DNA of 64,000 bases from Nocardia ignorata NBRC 108230 (GTDB lineage Bacteria; Actinomycetota; Actinomycetes; Mycobacteriales; Mycobacteriaceae). The stretch is taken from the NCBI RefSeq assembly GCF_001612905.1, contig NZ_BDBI01000005.1, forward strand, positions 248,001-312,000, in the 5' to 3' direction. The notes under the pieces are model-generated. The model did not search any database and was not told where the DNA came from. It worked only from the letters and a program-made list of their open reading frames with translations. The position numbers and the translations under genes are program-made. Shown here in pieces: positions 1-7,928 of the stretch. Numbering within the stretch: position 1 is the stretch's first letter; each line of letters opens with the position of its first letter.

Positions 1-209
1 GGCTCGGATCACCGTTCATCGTTCTCGGCTTCGGATCCGCGAAAGCGTTGCGTGGTGTCGGGTGGCTGCGCCGACATTCCCGGACCATCCAGGTCGCCGG
101 TGGGGTCATGCTCATCCTGGTGGGCACTGCGCTGGTCAGCGGAGTGTGGGCCGTGTTCATCGGCTGGATGCGCAACGAATTCGTCACCTCGGTCGTGCTG
201 CCGATATGA
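1..209 (+). CDS. C-terminal fragment of a CcdA-like membrane protein
   Basis: The gene starts before the window; the open frame begins at base 3 and ends with TGA at 207-209. The 68 visible residues read as a basic loop (WLRRHSRTIQ) followed by a hydrophobic helix (VMLILVGTALVSGVW). This is the layout of the last segment of CcdA/DsbD-type thiol-disulfide carriers, which move reducing power across the membrane for cytochrome c or oxidised-protein maturation. No catalytic cysteine lies in this part, so the assignment rests on resemblance of the last helix only. A mer-type promoter starts 70 bases downstream. Confidence 0.55.
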   Translation, partial: LGSPFIVLGFGSAKALRGVGWLRRHSRTIQVAGGVMLILVGTALVSGVWAVFIGWMRNEFVTSVVLPI

Positions 210-279
210 CGCAGCGGCTGCTCGGCGGAATTGTCATGATTCCAGCTCTGACGGCACTGTGTACTCGGCGGGGATGGGG

Positions 280-310
280 TTGACCCTGTAGTCGGGTACC
301 GGGGTGAGAA
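280..310 (+). promoter_or_regulatory. MerR-type promoter/operator of merR-merB
   Basis: TTGACC (280-285) and a -10-like TGAGAA (305-310) are separated by 19 bases, the overlong spacer typical of MerR-controlled promoters. The spacer holds an imperfect dyad (ACCCTGTA ... TACCGGGGT). The merR ATG follows seven bases after the -10, so the transcript is probably almost leaderless. MerR and merB lie in the same direction, unlike the divergent layout of Tn21-type operons. Confidence 0.6.
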
Positions 311-317
311 TGTTGGT

Positions 318-719
318 ATGCGTACAGGTGAGTTGGCCGTACAGGCCGGTGTGAACGCGCAGACCCTGCGGTACTACGAAGGTCGCGGCCTACTGGCGCT
401 GCCGCTTCGATCCCCTGCGGGCTATCGCGACTATCCGGACGAGGCGGTCTCGGTGGTGCGGTTCGTCAAACGCGCCCAGGAGTTGGGGTTCAGCCTCGCG
501 GAGATCAGGGAGTTACTGCACCTGGCAGACGGCGGCCCCGACGATTGTGGCACCGCACGCGTTGTGGCACAGGCGCGTATCGATCAACTGGCGCAACGGA
601 TCTCGGAGTTGCAGCGGATGCAACAGTCACTTGGTGAGCTGACTCGCACCTGTGAGATGCCGCGCGCGCAGCGCTCGTGCCCGATCCTTTCCACTCTGCA
701 TCAGGAGGACATTTCGTGA
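318..719 (+). CDS. merR: MerR, mercury(II)-responsive regulator
   Basis: A 133-residue MerR-family activator-repressor. The N-terminal winged helix reads GELAVQAGVNAQTLRYYEGRGLL and is followed by the dimerisation helix. Cysteines lie at residues 77, 112 and 121. Their spacing (35, then 9) equals that of the three Hg(II) ligands C82, C117 and C126 of the classical Tn501/Tn21 MerR, which is strong evidence for mercury rather than copper or zinc sensing. It overlaps merB at GTGA (716-719), so the two are translationally coupled. It probably controls its own promoter at 280-310. Confidence 0.9.
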   Translation: MRTGELAVQAGVNAQTLRYYEGRGLLALPLRSPAGYRDYPDEAVSVVRFVKRAQELGFSLAEIRELLHLADGGPDDCGTARVVAQARIDQLAQRISELQRMQQSLGELTRTCEMPRAQRSCPILSTLHQEDIS

Positions 720-1711
720 AGCTGGAAATCTTGCAGGTTACCGACTGTCCGAACGTGGCCGTGCTCGAACAACGCCTGCGCCAGGCCATCGCAGGCACGG
801 GAATCGTTATCGACCTCGCCCACCGGATTATCAAGGACGCCGGTCAGGCCGCCGACGCCGGAATGACCGGCTCACCCACTCTTCTGGTCGAAGGCCGCGA
901 TCCGTTCGCGGTGCCGGGACAATCCCCGAGTATTTCGTGCCGGCTCTACCGCACCAACGACGGCGGAATCGACGGCGCACCCTCGGTCGCGGCGATTCGC
1001 GAAGCATTGTCCATCACCACATCACCGGTCTCGGAGTCGGAGGACGGACCGGCGGCGTGCTGTCCCGGCCCCGTTCCGGAATCGGTAGCTGACTCATTGA
1101 CTGCCTGGCGTGGCCGCGCCCAACCCGTCGACGCGTTCGAGAAGGCCTTTCATCAAGCCGTTCTGCGTGGCTTCGCCGCCACAGGTGGAGCGCCCACTGT
1201 CGACGAACTTGCCACCATCTTCGGCGCGGACGTCTCTGTGCCGCAGGTGCTACGCCGACTACATGAGGGCGATGTGATCCGGCTCGACAGCTCGGGTGCG
1301 ATCGCTGCGGCGTACCCGTTCTCTGCTGTGCCGACCGCACACCGAGTCCATATCGACGGTGGCGCGACCGTCTACGCCATGTGTGCCATCGACGCGTTGG
1401 GCATGTCCGCCATGCTCGGCGCCGACACCACGATCGAGACCACGGCCCCCGATACCGGGCAACCCATCACCGTCGCCGTTCGTGACCAGCAGTTGACCGC
1501 GACCCCAACCACCGCCGTCGTGTTCGTCGGCGGGCAAGCCGCGCAGGGTCCTTCCGCCGAGACCTGCTGCAGCTGTTTGAACTTCTTCCCCGACCGCGAG
1601 AGCAGCCAATCCTGGGCAGCCACTCATCCGGCTATCAGCGGCACCGTTGTAGACCTCACTGAGGCACATGACCTCGGCAACGCCATTTTCGGACAACTGC
1701 TACGTCCGTGA
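716..1711 (+). CDS. merB: MerB-type organomercurial lyase with N-terminal thioredoxin-like domain
   Basis: 331 residues from GTG 716, chosen because AGGAGG lies at 703-708 and the start overlaps the merR stop. MerB breaks the carbon-mercury bond of organomercurials, giving Hg(II). The lyase part is the C-terminal two thirds. CAID (C223, D226) matches catalytic C96/D99 and the CC at 284-285 followed by LNFF matches C159 of characterised MerB. The first ~90 residues form an extra domain with DCPN near residue 10 and GSPTLLV, as in thioredoxin/glutaredoxin folds, joined by a Cys-containing linker. No merA is in the window, so reduction to Hg(0) would need a gene elsewhere. A weak hairpin (1713-1730) follows. 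Confidence 0.88.
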   Translation: MKLEILQVTDCPNVAVLEQRLRQAIAGTGIVIDLAHRIIKDAGQAADAGMTGSPTLLVEGRDPFAVPGQSPSISCRLYRTNDGGIDGAPSVAAIREALSITTSPVSESEDGPAACCPGPVPESVADSLTAWRGRAQPVDAFEKAFHQAVLRGFAATGGAPTVDELATIFGADVSVPQVLRRLHEGDVIRLDSSGAIAAAYPFSAVPTAHRVHIDGGATVYAMCAIDALGMSAMLGADTTIETTAPDTGQPITVAVRDQQLTATPTTAVVFVGGQAAQGPSAETCCSCLNFFPDRESSQSWAATHPAISGTVVDLTEAHDLGNAIFGQLLRP

Positions 1712-1765
1712 CCATCTGTCACAGCAGATGAGAACAGCCGGATCGGTTACACGGCCGACCGAGGA

Positions 1766-2560
1766 TCAGTCGGAGCCCCAACGCTGTTCGGTGATCACAC
1801 CGTTGCCCGCCAGCCAGGCGACGGGATCGATCTTGTTGCTGTTCTGGTCCCAGATCTCGAGGTGCAGGTGGGGGCCGGTGGACTGGCCGCGGTTGCCGAC
1901 TGCGGCGATCACGTCACCGGCGTTGACCCGGTCTCCGGCTTGCACGTAGTACTCGTTGATGTGGCCATAGACGGCGATCGTGCCGTCGTCCTGCTGCACG
2001 CGCACCCATTGGCCGAACCCGGACGCCGGGCCTGCTTCGATCACGGTGCCGCCCATCGCGGACTGGATCGGCGCTCCGAGCGCGTCGGCGATGTCGACAC
2101 CGTAGTGGAACGCGCCCCAACGGCTGCCGTACCCGGAGCTGATTTCACCTCCGACGGGAAGCACCGCAGGCGCGGGTGCTGCGGTCTGCGGTGCTACCGC
2201 GGACGGGACCGCTTGGAGATCTTTGATGATCTGCTCGGCCTGCGCGAGTGGTCCGGCGAGTTCGGCAGGCAGGCCCGCCAGACCGAACGGGGCGGCGACC
2301 GGTGCTGCGACGGGAGCCGGGGCAGGACGGTCGACGGAGTCGGAAAGTCCTTCGGCGCCAAGGTCTGTGGTCGCCATCGCGGGCGCGGCCTGGGCAATCG
2401 TGCCGAGTAGAGCCCCGGCGGCGACCGCTACTCCCGCCATTCCCTTGAACTTGTCCGTGGAGTCCGTGGCCAGCCGGTGCTTGGCCCGGGGTTCTTCGGT
2501 GACACCACCGAGCAGTTCCTTGACAGTGATGGAACCGGAGGTCATTCGATGGTGCGGCAC
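1766..2560 (-). CDS. M23-family secreted peptidase (paralog of the gene at 63091)
   Basis: 264 residues from a GTG start (2560). A hydrophobic stretch (GVAVAAGALLGTIAQAAPAMA) suggests export after a ~50-residue basic leader. An Ala/Pro linker leads to a C-terminal lysostaphin-type M23 domain with HYGVD (first zinc ligands) and GPHLHLEIW (second), typical of enzymes that cut peptidoglycan cross-bridges. The leader (MPHHRMTSGS) and the whole domain resemble the protein at 63091-63837 on the opposite strand, so the metal gene block is framed by two inverted paralogs. It has its own promoter region (2561-2724) and is convergent with merB. Confidence 0.85.
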   Translation of the reverse strand: MPHHRMTSGSITVKELLGGVTEEPRAKHRLATDSTDKFKGMAGVAVAAGALLGTIAQAAPAMATTDLGAEGLSDSVDRPAPAPVAAPVAAPFGLAGLPAELAGPLAQAEQIIKDLQAVPSAVAPQTAAPAPAVLPVGGEISSGYGSRWGAFHYGVDIADALGAPIQSAMGGTVIEAGPASGFGQWVRVQQDDGTIAVYGHINEYYVQAGDRVNAGDVIAAVGNRGQSTGPHLHLEIWDQNSNKIDPVAWLAGNGVITEQRWGSD

Positions 2561-2724
2561 AGCTGGGTCCTAACGTCGATCTGAGCGGTCGTGATGCGGG
2601 TCGAGTTGGGCTGGTTAACGCCATCTGCCTGCTACGACGTGACGCAAACTGTACCTGGTCGTGACCAATTTGCGACCATATTGGCGACTGCTCGTGAACC
2701 TTGAAATGATCGAAGGAGCGGGGG

Positions 2725-3126
2725 TCACTGGACCGTCAAGGTGTCGCCCTGGACGGTTACGGTGAGTTCGGCCAGTGGTTCCCGCGCCGGGCCCTTGGCC
2801 ACGGATCCGTCGGTGAGTTTGAAGGTGCTTCCGTGGCACGGGCACTTCATGACGTCACCGGCGATGTCGGTGACGCTGCACCCCTGGTGGGTGCAGATCG
2901 CTGAATAGGCCCTGTACACCCCGGCGCTGGGCTGGGTGACCACGATTCGATGTTCGGGAAATGCTGTGGCGCCGCCGATTTCGATGCGGTTGGCCGGAAT
3001 TCTGGCCGGTTGTCGTTCCTGGTCGGCTCGTCCGGTGGCGCACCCGGTGGCGACGATCGCGCAGACGGCGCAACCTCCTGCGATGGCGGTTCGGCGGGTG
3101 ATCGCTGTGGTGGGTTCGGTGCTCAT
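2725..3126 (-). CDS. Tat-exported Rieske [2Fe-2S] lipoprotein
   Basis: 133 residues. The N-terminus carries a twin-arginine motif (ITRRTAIAGG), a hydrophobic stretch and a lipobox-like VATGC. The Rieske cluster ligands are complete: C78-x-H80 and C95-x-x-H98, with C83 and C97 placed for the usual disulfide. The protein is a short soluble electron carrier outside the membrane. It is the last gene of an operon and overlaps the ZIP gene by four bases (ATGA at 3123-3126). An adjacent multicopper oxidase suggests that the Rieske protein hands electrons to, or takes them from, that oxidase; the link is inference. Confidence 0.88.
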   Translation of the reverse strand: MSTEPTTAITRRTAIAGGCAVCAIVATGCATGRADQERQPARIPANRIEIGGATAFPEHRIVVTQPSAGVYRAYSAICTHQGCSVTDIAGDVMKCPCHGSTFKLTDGSVAKGPAREPLAELTVTVQGDTLTVQ

Positions 3127-4307
3127 CCGGCCACCAGCAGTCCGGTCGCGTACATCGTCAGCATGCCCACCCCGATACCGGCGAGGGTTCGGGCTCTGAC
3201 CGAGGTGGTGCCCGGTTCGCGCAGGCTCGGCGCGATCTGCACGATCACCTGGACAATGGCACCTACGCCGATGCCGAGCAGCAATGCCGACAGTTCGGGA
3301 TTGTTGGCACCGGCGCCGATGACCGCGCCCACGATCGCGGGAGCTCCGGCGATCAACCCCAGTCCGAGCAGCCTGAGCAGCGGTGGCCGTCGCTCGGTCA
3401 GCGGAGCGACGACCGCCAGGCCTTCGGTGGTGTTCTGGATGGTGAAGCCGATGACGAGAAAGGCTCCGAGTGCGAGTTCGCCCACTGCGTAAGCGGATCC
3501 GATGGCGAGCCCTTCGCCGAGGTTGTGCAAGCCGATGCCGATGGAGATCATCAGCGCGAGGCGCAGGCCGCTGGCCTGTCCGCTCGCGGCGGCTTGCTGT
3601 CTGCGGGTTCGCAGCCAGTGGTCGATCGCGGTCAGCGTCAAGAAGGCCAGTGCTGCACCGAGGACGACGAGTTCCGCACCGCCGAACGGGCTTCCGGAGG
3701 CGCCTGCCAGCTCGAAGCCTTCGCTGGTGCCTTCCCAGGCGAGAAATGCCAACAGCCCAACGGTGAAAGCGAGCAGTACCCGCACTGTTGCCCCGCCGAC
3801 CGTGCGCAGGAACGGAAGGAACAACATGCCGAGCACCACGGGAATGATGCCCACGTAGGTGCCGAGCAGGGCCATCAGCCCGAAGAACGACGCTCCCGCC
3901 TGCGGGGTCTGCACCGCGGCGGCGATGTCGTGCTCGATCACCAGCCCGGTGGAGGTCAGCATCGAGATCTTGTAGGGCTGACCGTCCTGCCAGGGATAGT
4001 CCAAGCGAAACTGTGCCGAGCGCAGTCGCCCGATCTCCTCGACCGGCCCGGTGAAATCGACGTAGGCGTCGTTGACGAAGACCTGCCCGATCCGGATCGG
4101 ATCCGCGCCGGTGTTGCGGATGCCGAGTTCGATCGAACCAGGTTGCAGTACAACGCGTTCGACGCCGATCTCCTCGATCGGGGGACCGGTACGTTCGGGC
4201 AGGCTACGTCCACCGACGAAGGCGAGGCCGGCCAAGGCGAGGATCAGTAGCAGCCCGGTGCCGAGCCCGAGGGCCCAGGCAGGTTTGCGGGTGTCGGGGG
4301 TACTCAT
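3123..4307 (-). CDS. ZIP-family metal transporter with N-terminal extracytoplasmic domain
   Basis: 394 residues. One helix (about 12-32) is followed by a ~110-residue soluble, beta-rich stretch (about 35-145) before the transporter part. The ZIP signature helices carry HNLGEGLAIGSA and IQNTTEGLAV, the usual metal-binding His/Asn/Glu sites in helices IV and V. ZIP proteins usually carry Zn, Fe or other divalent ions into the cytoplasm; the substrate here is unknown. The soluble N-terminal domain is unusual for bacterial ZIPs. The stop of the upstream oxidase and this ATG share one base (TGATG at 4307), so the three genes 5356-2725 form one coupled operon. Confidence 0.82.
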   Translation of the reverse strand: MSTPDTRKPAWALGLGTGLLLILALAGLAFVGGRSLPERTGPPIEEIGVERVVLQPGSIELGIRNTGADPIRIGQVFVNDAYVDFTGPVEEIGRLRSAQFRLDYPWQDGQPYKISMLTSTGLVIEHDIAAAVQTPQAGASFFGLMALLGTYVGIIPVVLGMLFLPFLRTVGGATVRVLLAFTVGLLAFLAWEGTSEGFELAGASGSPFGGAELVVLGAALAFLTLTAIDHWLRTRRQQAAASGQASGLRLALMISIGIGLHNLGEGLAIGSAYAVGELALGAFLVIGFTIQNTTEGLAVVAPLTERRPPLLRLLGLGLIAGAPAIVGAVIGAGANNPELSALLLGIGVGAIVQVIVQIAPSLREPGTTSVRARTLAGIGVGMLTMYATGLLVAG

Positions 4308-5356
4308 CAGTCACTCACCTCGAAGAACCCCATCCAGCCCAGTTCGGCGAACTCGGTTTTGTGGGCGTGGAACATGTATTTGCCCGGATTCGGAAAGCGC
4401 ATTTCGCAGATCCCGCGCTGGCCTTGACCCTGCACGATCGTGTCGGTGAATTCCGAGGACTGCAGCCGGGTGCCGGTGGGGTAGTAGTCGAAGAAGTTGC
4501 CGTGCACGTGGAAGCTGTTGATCGGGTCGTACTCGAGCACGTTGACCAGGTAGATCCGGACGAGTTCGTTGCGTTTCACCCGCACCGGTTCGTGCATGTA
4601 GTGGAACGGGATCCCGTTGACCGCGTAGAGCTGGTTGCCCTCGCCGTCGAAGGTGGTGTTGTAGCCGTGCATGACCATGACCATCTCGTCCGCGGGTGGG
4701 CGCGGCTGGGGTGGGTCGACGATGAACGTGCCGTACATTCCGCGGGCGATGTGCTCGGCCAACGGACCGACGTGGCAGTGGAACAGGTGCAACCCGAACG
4801 GGGTCGCGTCGAACTCGTAGGTCGTGGACTGTCCCGGTTCGATGATCCCAGCACCTAATCCAGCGATGCCGTCCATCTCGGCCGGGTGGATCCCGTGGAA
4901 GTGCAGGGTATGCGGATGCTTCGAGCCGTTGCGGAAATGCACCCGCAGCAGTTCACCTTCCCGACAGCGCAGGGTCGGGCCGGGGATGCGCGCGTTGAGC
5001 GTCCACGCCGGGAAGGTGACACCCGGTGCGACCTCGATGTCCTCGTCGCTGGCGTAGACCTCCCACTCGCGCAGGGTCCGCCCGTCGGGCAGCCGCGTGG
5101 TTTTGCCGTAATCGAAGTCGCGCAGCACCTGGGTCGGGTTGAATCCGTTTGCATCATGATCGACGACCTGGCCGATCCGGAAGGTCGGTCCACTGGCGCC
5201 CCCGCCATGGGATCCGCTGTGTCCGGAGGTGGGCTGCGCCTGTGCTCTTGCCGGTGACGCGTCGAGCACAGCCCGCCCGGCGAGCGCCAGACCGGCGCTC
5301 CCTGCCAGCGCGCTACCCAACAGGAATCGGCGGTTCGGTTCACTCATAACCTGCAT
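4307..5356 (-). CDS. Two-domain multicopper oxidase, exported
   Basis: About 349 residues; ATG at 5356 or 5347 are both possible (neither has a strong ribosome site). A signal with NRRFLLG and a hydrophobic Ala/Gly stretch points to Tat export. Four copper-ligand motifs are present in order: HTLHFHGIH, HLFHCHVGPLAEH, NSFHVHGNFF and YMFHAHKTEF, fitting a two-cupredoxin-domain oxidase such as copper-nitrite-reductase-like or small laccase-like enzymes. It may oxidise Cu(I) or another metal outside the cell. It is first in an operon with the ZIP and Rieske genes and divergent from the CDF exporter at 5529, with a shared 172-bp control region. Confidence 0.85.
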   Translation of the reverse strand: MQVMSEPNRRFLLGSALAGSAGLALAGRAVLDASPARAQAQPTSGHSGSHGGGASGPTFRIGQVVDHDANGFNPTQVLRDFDYGKTTRLPDGRTLREWEVYASDEDIEVAPGVTFPAWTLNARIPGPTLRCREGELLRVHFRNGSKHPHTLHFHGIHPAEMDGIAGLGAGIIEPGQSTTYEFDATPFGLHLFHCHVGPLAEHIARGMYGTFIVDPPQPRPPADEMVMVMHGYNTTFDGEGNQLYAVNGIPFHYMHEPVRVKRNELVRIYLVNVLEYDPINSFHVHGNFFDYYPTGTRLQSSEFTDTIVQGQGQRGICEMRFPNPGKYMFHAHKTEFAELGWMGFFEVSD

Positions 5357-5477
5357 AGTTTGGCACACCGAAAAAATTGATTCAACACCCCGAAATCTAG
5401 CCGGACTGACAACACGAACCACCTGGTGGGGGCGCGGAGTGGCGGGCAACATGCCGCCGCTCGATCCTGTAGTGGTT

Positions 5478-5489
5478 ACATGCGCATGT
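5478..5489. promoter_or_regulatory. 12-bp palindrome between the oxidase operon and the CDF gene
   Basis: ACATGCGCATGT is a perfect palindrome followed by AATATGTAT. It lies 39 bases upstream of the CDF ATG and 122 bases from the oxidase start. AT-rich 12-2 palindromes of this kind are common ArsR/SmtB-type operators for zinc or cadmium genes. No ArsR-family gene is in the window. Confidence 0.45.
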
Positions 5490-5528
5490 TAATATGTATC
5501 CAGCGACCTGTTCGAAGGAGGAGTCATC

Positions 5529-6452
5529 ATGGGCCACAGCCATGACCACGGGGTCTCGGCGTCGGAGGCGACCAGCGCATCCAGCAAGTACGTATGGCGG
5601 CTGGCGATAGCGATCGGGCTGGGTCTGATCACCTTCGTCACCCAGCTCCTGGTGGGTCTGTCGACCTCGTCGCTGGCTCTGTTGTCGGATTCGGCTCATG
5701 TGTTCACCGACGTTTTCGGTGTGGTGATGGCCCTGGTGGCGATCTTGGTCGCGCGCCGCACCGTACGCCGCAGCGACCGGTCGTTCGGGATGTATCGCGC
5801 CGAGGTCCTCGCCGCGCTGTTCAACGCGGTGCTGCTCTTCGGCGTGGCGGGCTGGGTGCTCTACGAAGCGCTCGGTCGACTGTCGGAGCCGCCGGAGGTG
5901 CCCGGCCTTCCCGTCGTGATCGTCGCCATCGTCGGTCTGTTGATGAACGTGGCTGCGCTGCTGGTGCTGCGCAGCGGCGCGAAAGACAGTCTCAATGTGC
6001 GCGGTGCGTATCTGGAAGTGATGGCCGACATGCTGGGGTCGATCGGTGTGCTCATCAGCGGTCTGGTGACATTGATCTTCGGCTGGCGCTACGCCGACCC
6101 GGTCATCGGCGTCCTCATCGGGCTTTTCGTCTTGCCGCGTGCCTACAACCTGGGCAAACAAGCCCTGCGAATCCTGTTCCAGCATGCGCCGACCGGCTTG
6201 GACATCGCCGAGGTCACCGCAGCTCTGGAGGGCGTGGACGGTGTGCGGGAAGTACACGACCTGCACGTGTGGACCCTGACTCCCGGCATGGAAGTCGCCT
6301 CGGCGCACCTGGCGATCGACGATGCCGCCGACCCTGATGCCGTGTTGGGCGCGGCCAAGCATGTGCTGGCCGAATCGTTCGAACTTCATCACGCCACCCT
6401 TCAGGTCGAGCCGGTCGGCATGGCCGCGGAGTGCAGGAAGCAGTCTTGGTAG
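5529..6452 (+). CDS. CDF-family cation efflux protein (CzcD/ZitB-like)
   Basis: 307 residues with a His-containing N-terminus (MGHSHDHG), six predicted helices and the C-terminal cytoplasmic ferredoxin-like domain (from about 205, with EVHDLHVWTL). The metal site helices carry LLSDSAHVFTDV and LEVMADMLGS, the paired Asp/His pattern of zinc exporters of the ZitB/CzcD group. It would pump Zn(II), Cd(II) or Co(II) out in exchange for protons. Start set by AGGAGG at 5516-5521. It is divergent from the multicopper oxidase operon and convergent with the DUF305 gene. Confidence 0.9.
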   Translation: MGHSHDHGVSASEATSASSKYVWRLAIAIGLGLITFVTQLLVGLSTSSLALLSDSAHVFTDVFGVVMALVAILVARRTVRRSDRSFGMYRAEVLAALFNAVLLFGVAGWVLYEALGRLSEPPEVPGLPVVIVAIVGLLMNVAALLVLRSGAKDSLNVRGAYLEVMADMLGSIGVLISGLVTLIFGWRYADPVIGVLIGLFVLPRAYNLGKQALRILFQHAPTGLDIAEVTAALEGVDGVREVHDLHVWTLTPGMEVASAHLAIDDAADPDAVLGAAKHVLAESFELHHATLQVEPVGMAAECRKQSW

Positions 6453-6474
6453 ATCTGGTCGCTTGATCGTGCGG

Positions 6475-7170
6475 TCAGTTCAGCGGCAGAGTGGGTGCCC
6501 CGCGCTGGGTGAGCATGTCTCGAAGGGCCTGCGATTCTGCGGACTGAGCAGTATCGATCTGTTTGGCAAGGGTCGCGACTGCCGCAACTGTGGCAGTGTC
6601 GCGGGCCGCGCGGGCCATCGTGAGGCCGCCTTCGTGGTGGCGCAACAGCAGTTGTAGATACAGGGTGTCGAAGGCGGTACCTCGTGCTCTGCGGAGCTCG
6701 GCGAGTTCCTCGGTGGTGGCCATGCCGGGCATCCTCATCGATTCCTGCTCGGGCATCTTGTGCTCCGAGCCCGCAGCATGCGGGTCCGCGGGACTCATCC
6801 ACCGCATCGGTTGCTCGGCCGATATCGGTTGATTCCAGAGCATCAGCCAGCCGCGCATCATCCCGAGTTGGCTCTGCTGGCTGGTCAGAACGTCGAAAGC
6901 CAACGTGCGCACGGCTGGATCGACCGCATGTTCCAAGGCCGTCGCAGACATCTCGACGGCTTGATTGTGGTGAGTCGCCATATCCTGGGCGAACCCCACG
7001 TCAACGACAGAGAGTGGTGTTTCCGCCGCGTCGGCGGTGACCAGTCCGCGTAGCCACAGGCCCGCGAGCACGCCGATAACCAGCGTGACCACCACGGTCG
7101 TGGCGATCACCGGTATCGATCGGGGCCGCTGCGGCGTCGTGGACGAGGGCTTGGGGAGCTCCGATGTCAC
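6475..7170 (-). CDS. DUF305 membrane-anchored protein
   Basis: 231 residues from GTG 7170, chosen because this start overlaps the previous stop as GTGA (7167-7170). One N-terminal helix (PVIATTVVVTLVIGVLAGLW) anchors a DUF305 domain of two four-helix halves. The metal-ligand type motifs are ATHHNQAVEM and LRHHEGGLTM, with a Met/His-rich linker between them. DUF305 proteins often sit beside copper genes and are proposed periplasmic copper binders. It is the last gene of the operon copC-ctaG-DUF3105-DUF305. Confidence 0.82.
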   Translation of the reverse strand: MTSELPKPSSTTPQRPRSIPVIATTVVVTLVIGVLAGLWLRGLVTADAAETPLSVVDVGFAQDMATHHNQAVEMSATALEHAVDPAVRTLAFDVLTSQQSQLGMMRGWLMLWNQPISAEQPMRWMSPADPHAAGSEHKMPEQESMRMPGMATTEELAELRRARGTAFDTLYLQLLLRHHEGGLTMARAARDTATVAAVATLAKQIDTAQSAESQALRDMLTQRGAPTLPLN

Positions 7171-7928
7171 CGCGGGCCTCCGGAAGGATCGGTTGATCCG
7201 CTGTCGGCGGGAGCGAGTGGGACTGCGTCGGGTCCCGGCGGGCTGGGATCGAAAGGCGGCGGAGCATCGGGGTCGAATCCGGTCCCGGAGGTGGCGCAAC
7301 TGGCGCCCGGCTCTGGATGGGTGTTCGGGTTCTGGCGCAGGGCGGTGACGAATCGTCGGATGCGGGGATCCTCGACGCTGTCGAGTTCGAGCTGGTGACC
7401 CCAAGACTGCAGTGTCACAGTCGAATCCAGGTTCGGGTAGGGCGACATGAACATGTAGGGCTTGCCGTCGACCTCGGCGCGCAAGGCGGCGATGTCCGCG
7501 GCATCGAGCCGGTCGGCGTTGTAGGTGATCCAGATGGCGCCGTGTTCGAGTGAATGAACGGCGTTCTCGCTGCGAATCGGGTTGGTGTAGACCTCGCCGG
7601 TGCAGGTCGCCCAGCTCTGATCGTGGGGTCCGCCGAAGGGCGGGGCCTGGTCGTAGGCGACTCGCTGTGTCGCGCGCACGTGACTGCCGGCCGGGTACTG
7701 CTGTTTGGTCACCCCGTCGATGAGGTCGGACGGATCAGGTTGACTGCTGCCGGGAACATAGCGTTGGGCTTCGGCGAACTCGCGAGACTTGGGCACGAAG
7801 TGCCAGGCGAGCCCGGCAACCAACACAAGGATGGCGACCGCGCCCCCGATCAGTGCCCAAGGCGGCTGTCGGCGGCCGAGGTTGCCGACGGGGGCCCGCT
7901 TCGGGGTCCGGCGGGACTTGTTGCTCAT
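7167..7928 (-). CDS. DUF3105 membrane-anchored protein
   Basis: 253 residues from ATG 7928. A basic cytoplasmic tail (MSNKSRRTPKR) and one helix (LIGGAVAILVLVAGLAWHF) lead to an external domain with HVRATQRVAYDQAPPFGGPHD, VHSLEHGAIWITY and FMSPYPNLDSTVTLQSWGH, the conserved core of the DUF3105 family. The His-containing motifs could bind metal. Function is not established. It overlaps ctaG and the DUF305 gene by four bases each, so it is made from the copC operon. Confidence 0.82.
   Translation of the reverse strand: MSNKSRRTPKRAPVGNLGRRQPPWALIGGAVAILVLVAGLAWHFVPKSREFAEAQRYVPGSSQPDPSDLIDGVTKQQYPAGSHVRATQRVAYDQAPPFGGPHDQSWATCTGEVYTNPIRSENAVHSLEHGAIWITYNADRLDAADIAALRAEVDGKPYMFMSPYPNLDSTVTLQSWGHQLELDSVEDPRIRRFVTALRQNPNTHPEPGASCATSGTGFDPDAPPPFDPSPPGPDAVPLAPADSGSTDPSGGPR

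Noticed and set aside
5357..5452. Longer start for the first multicopper oxidase at 5452
   Set aside because: It would add ~32 residues before the Tat-like signal and run into the divergent promoter region.
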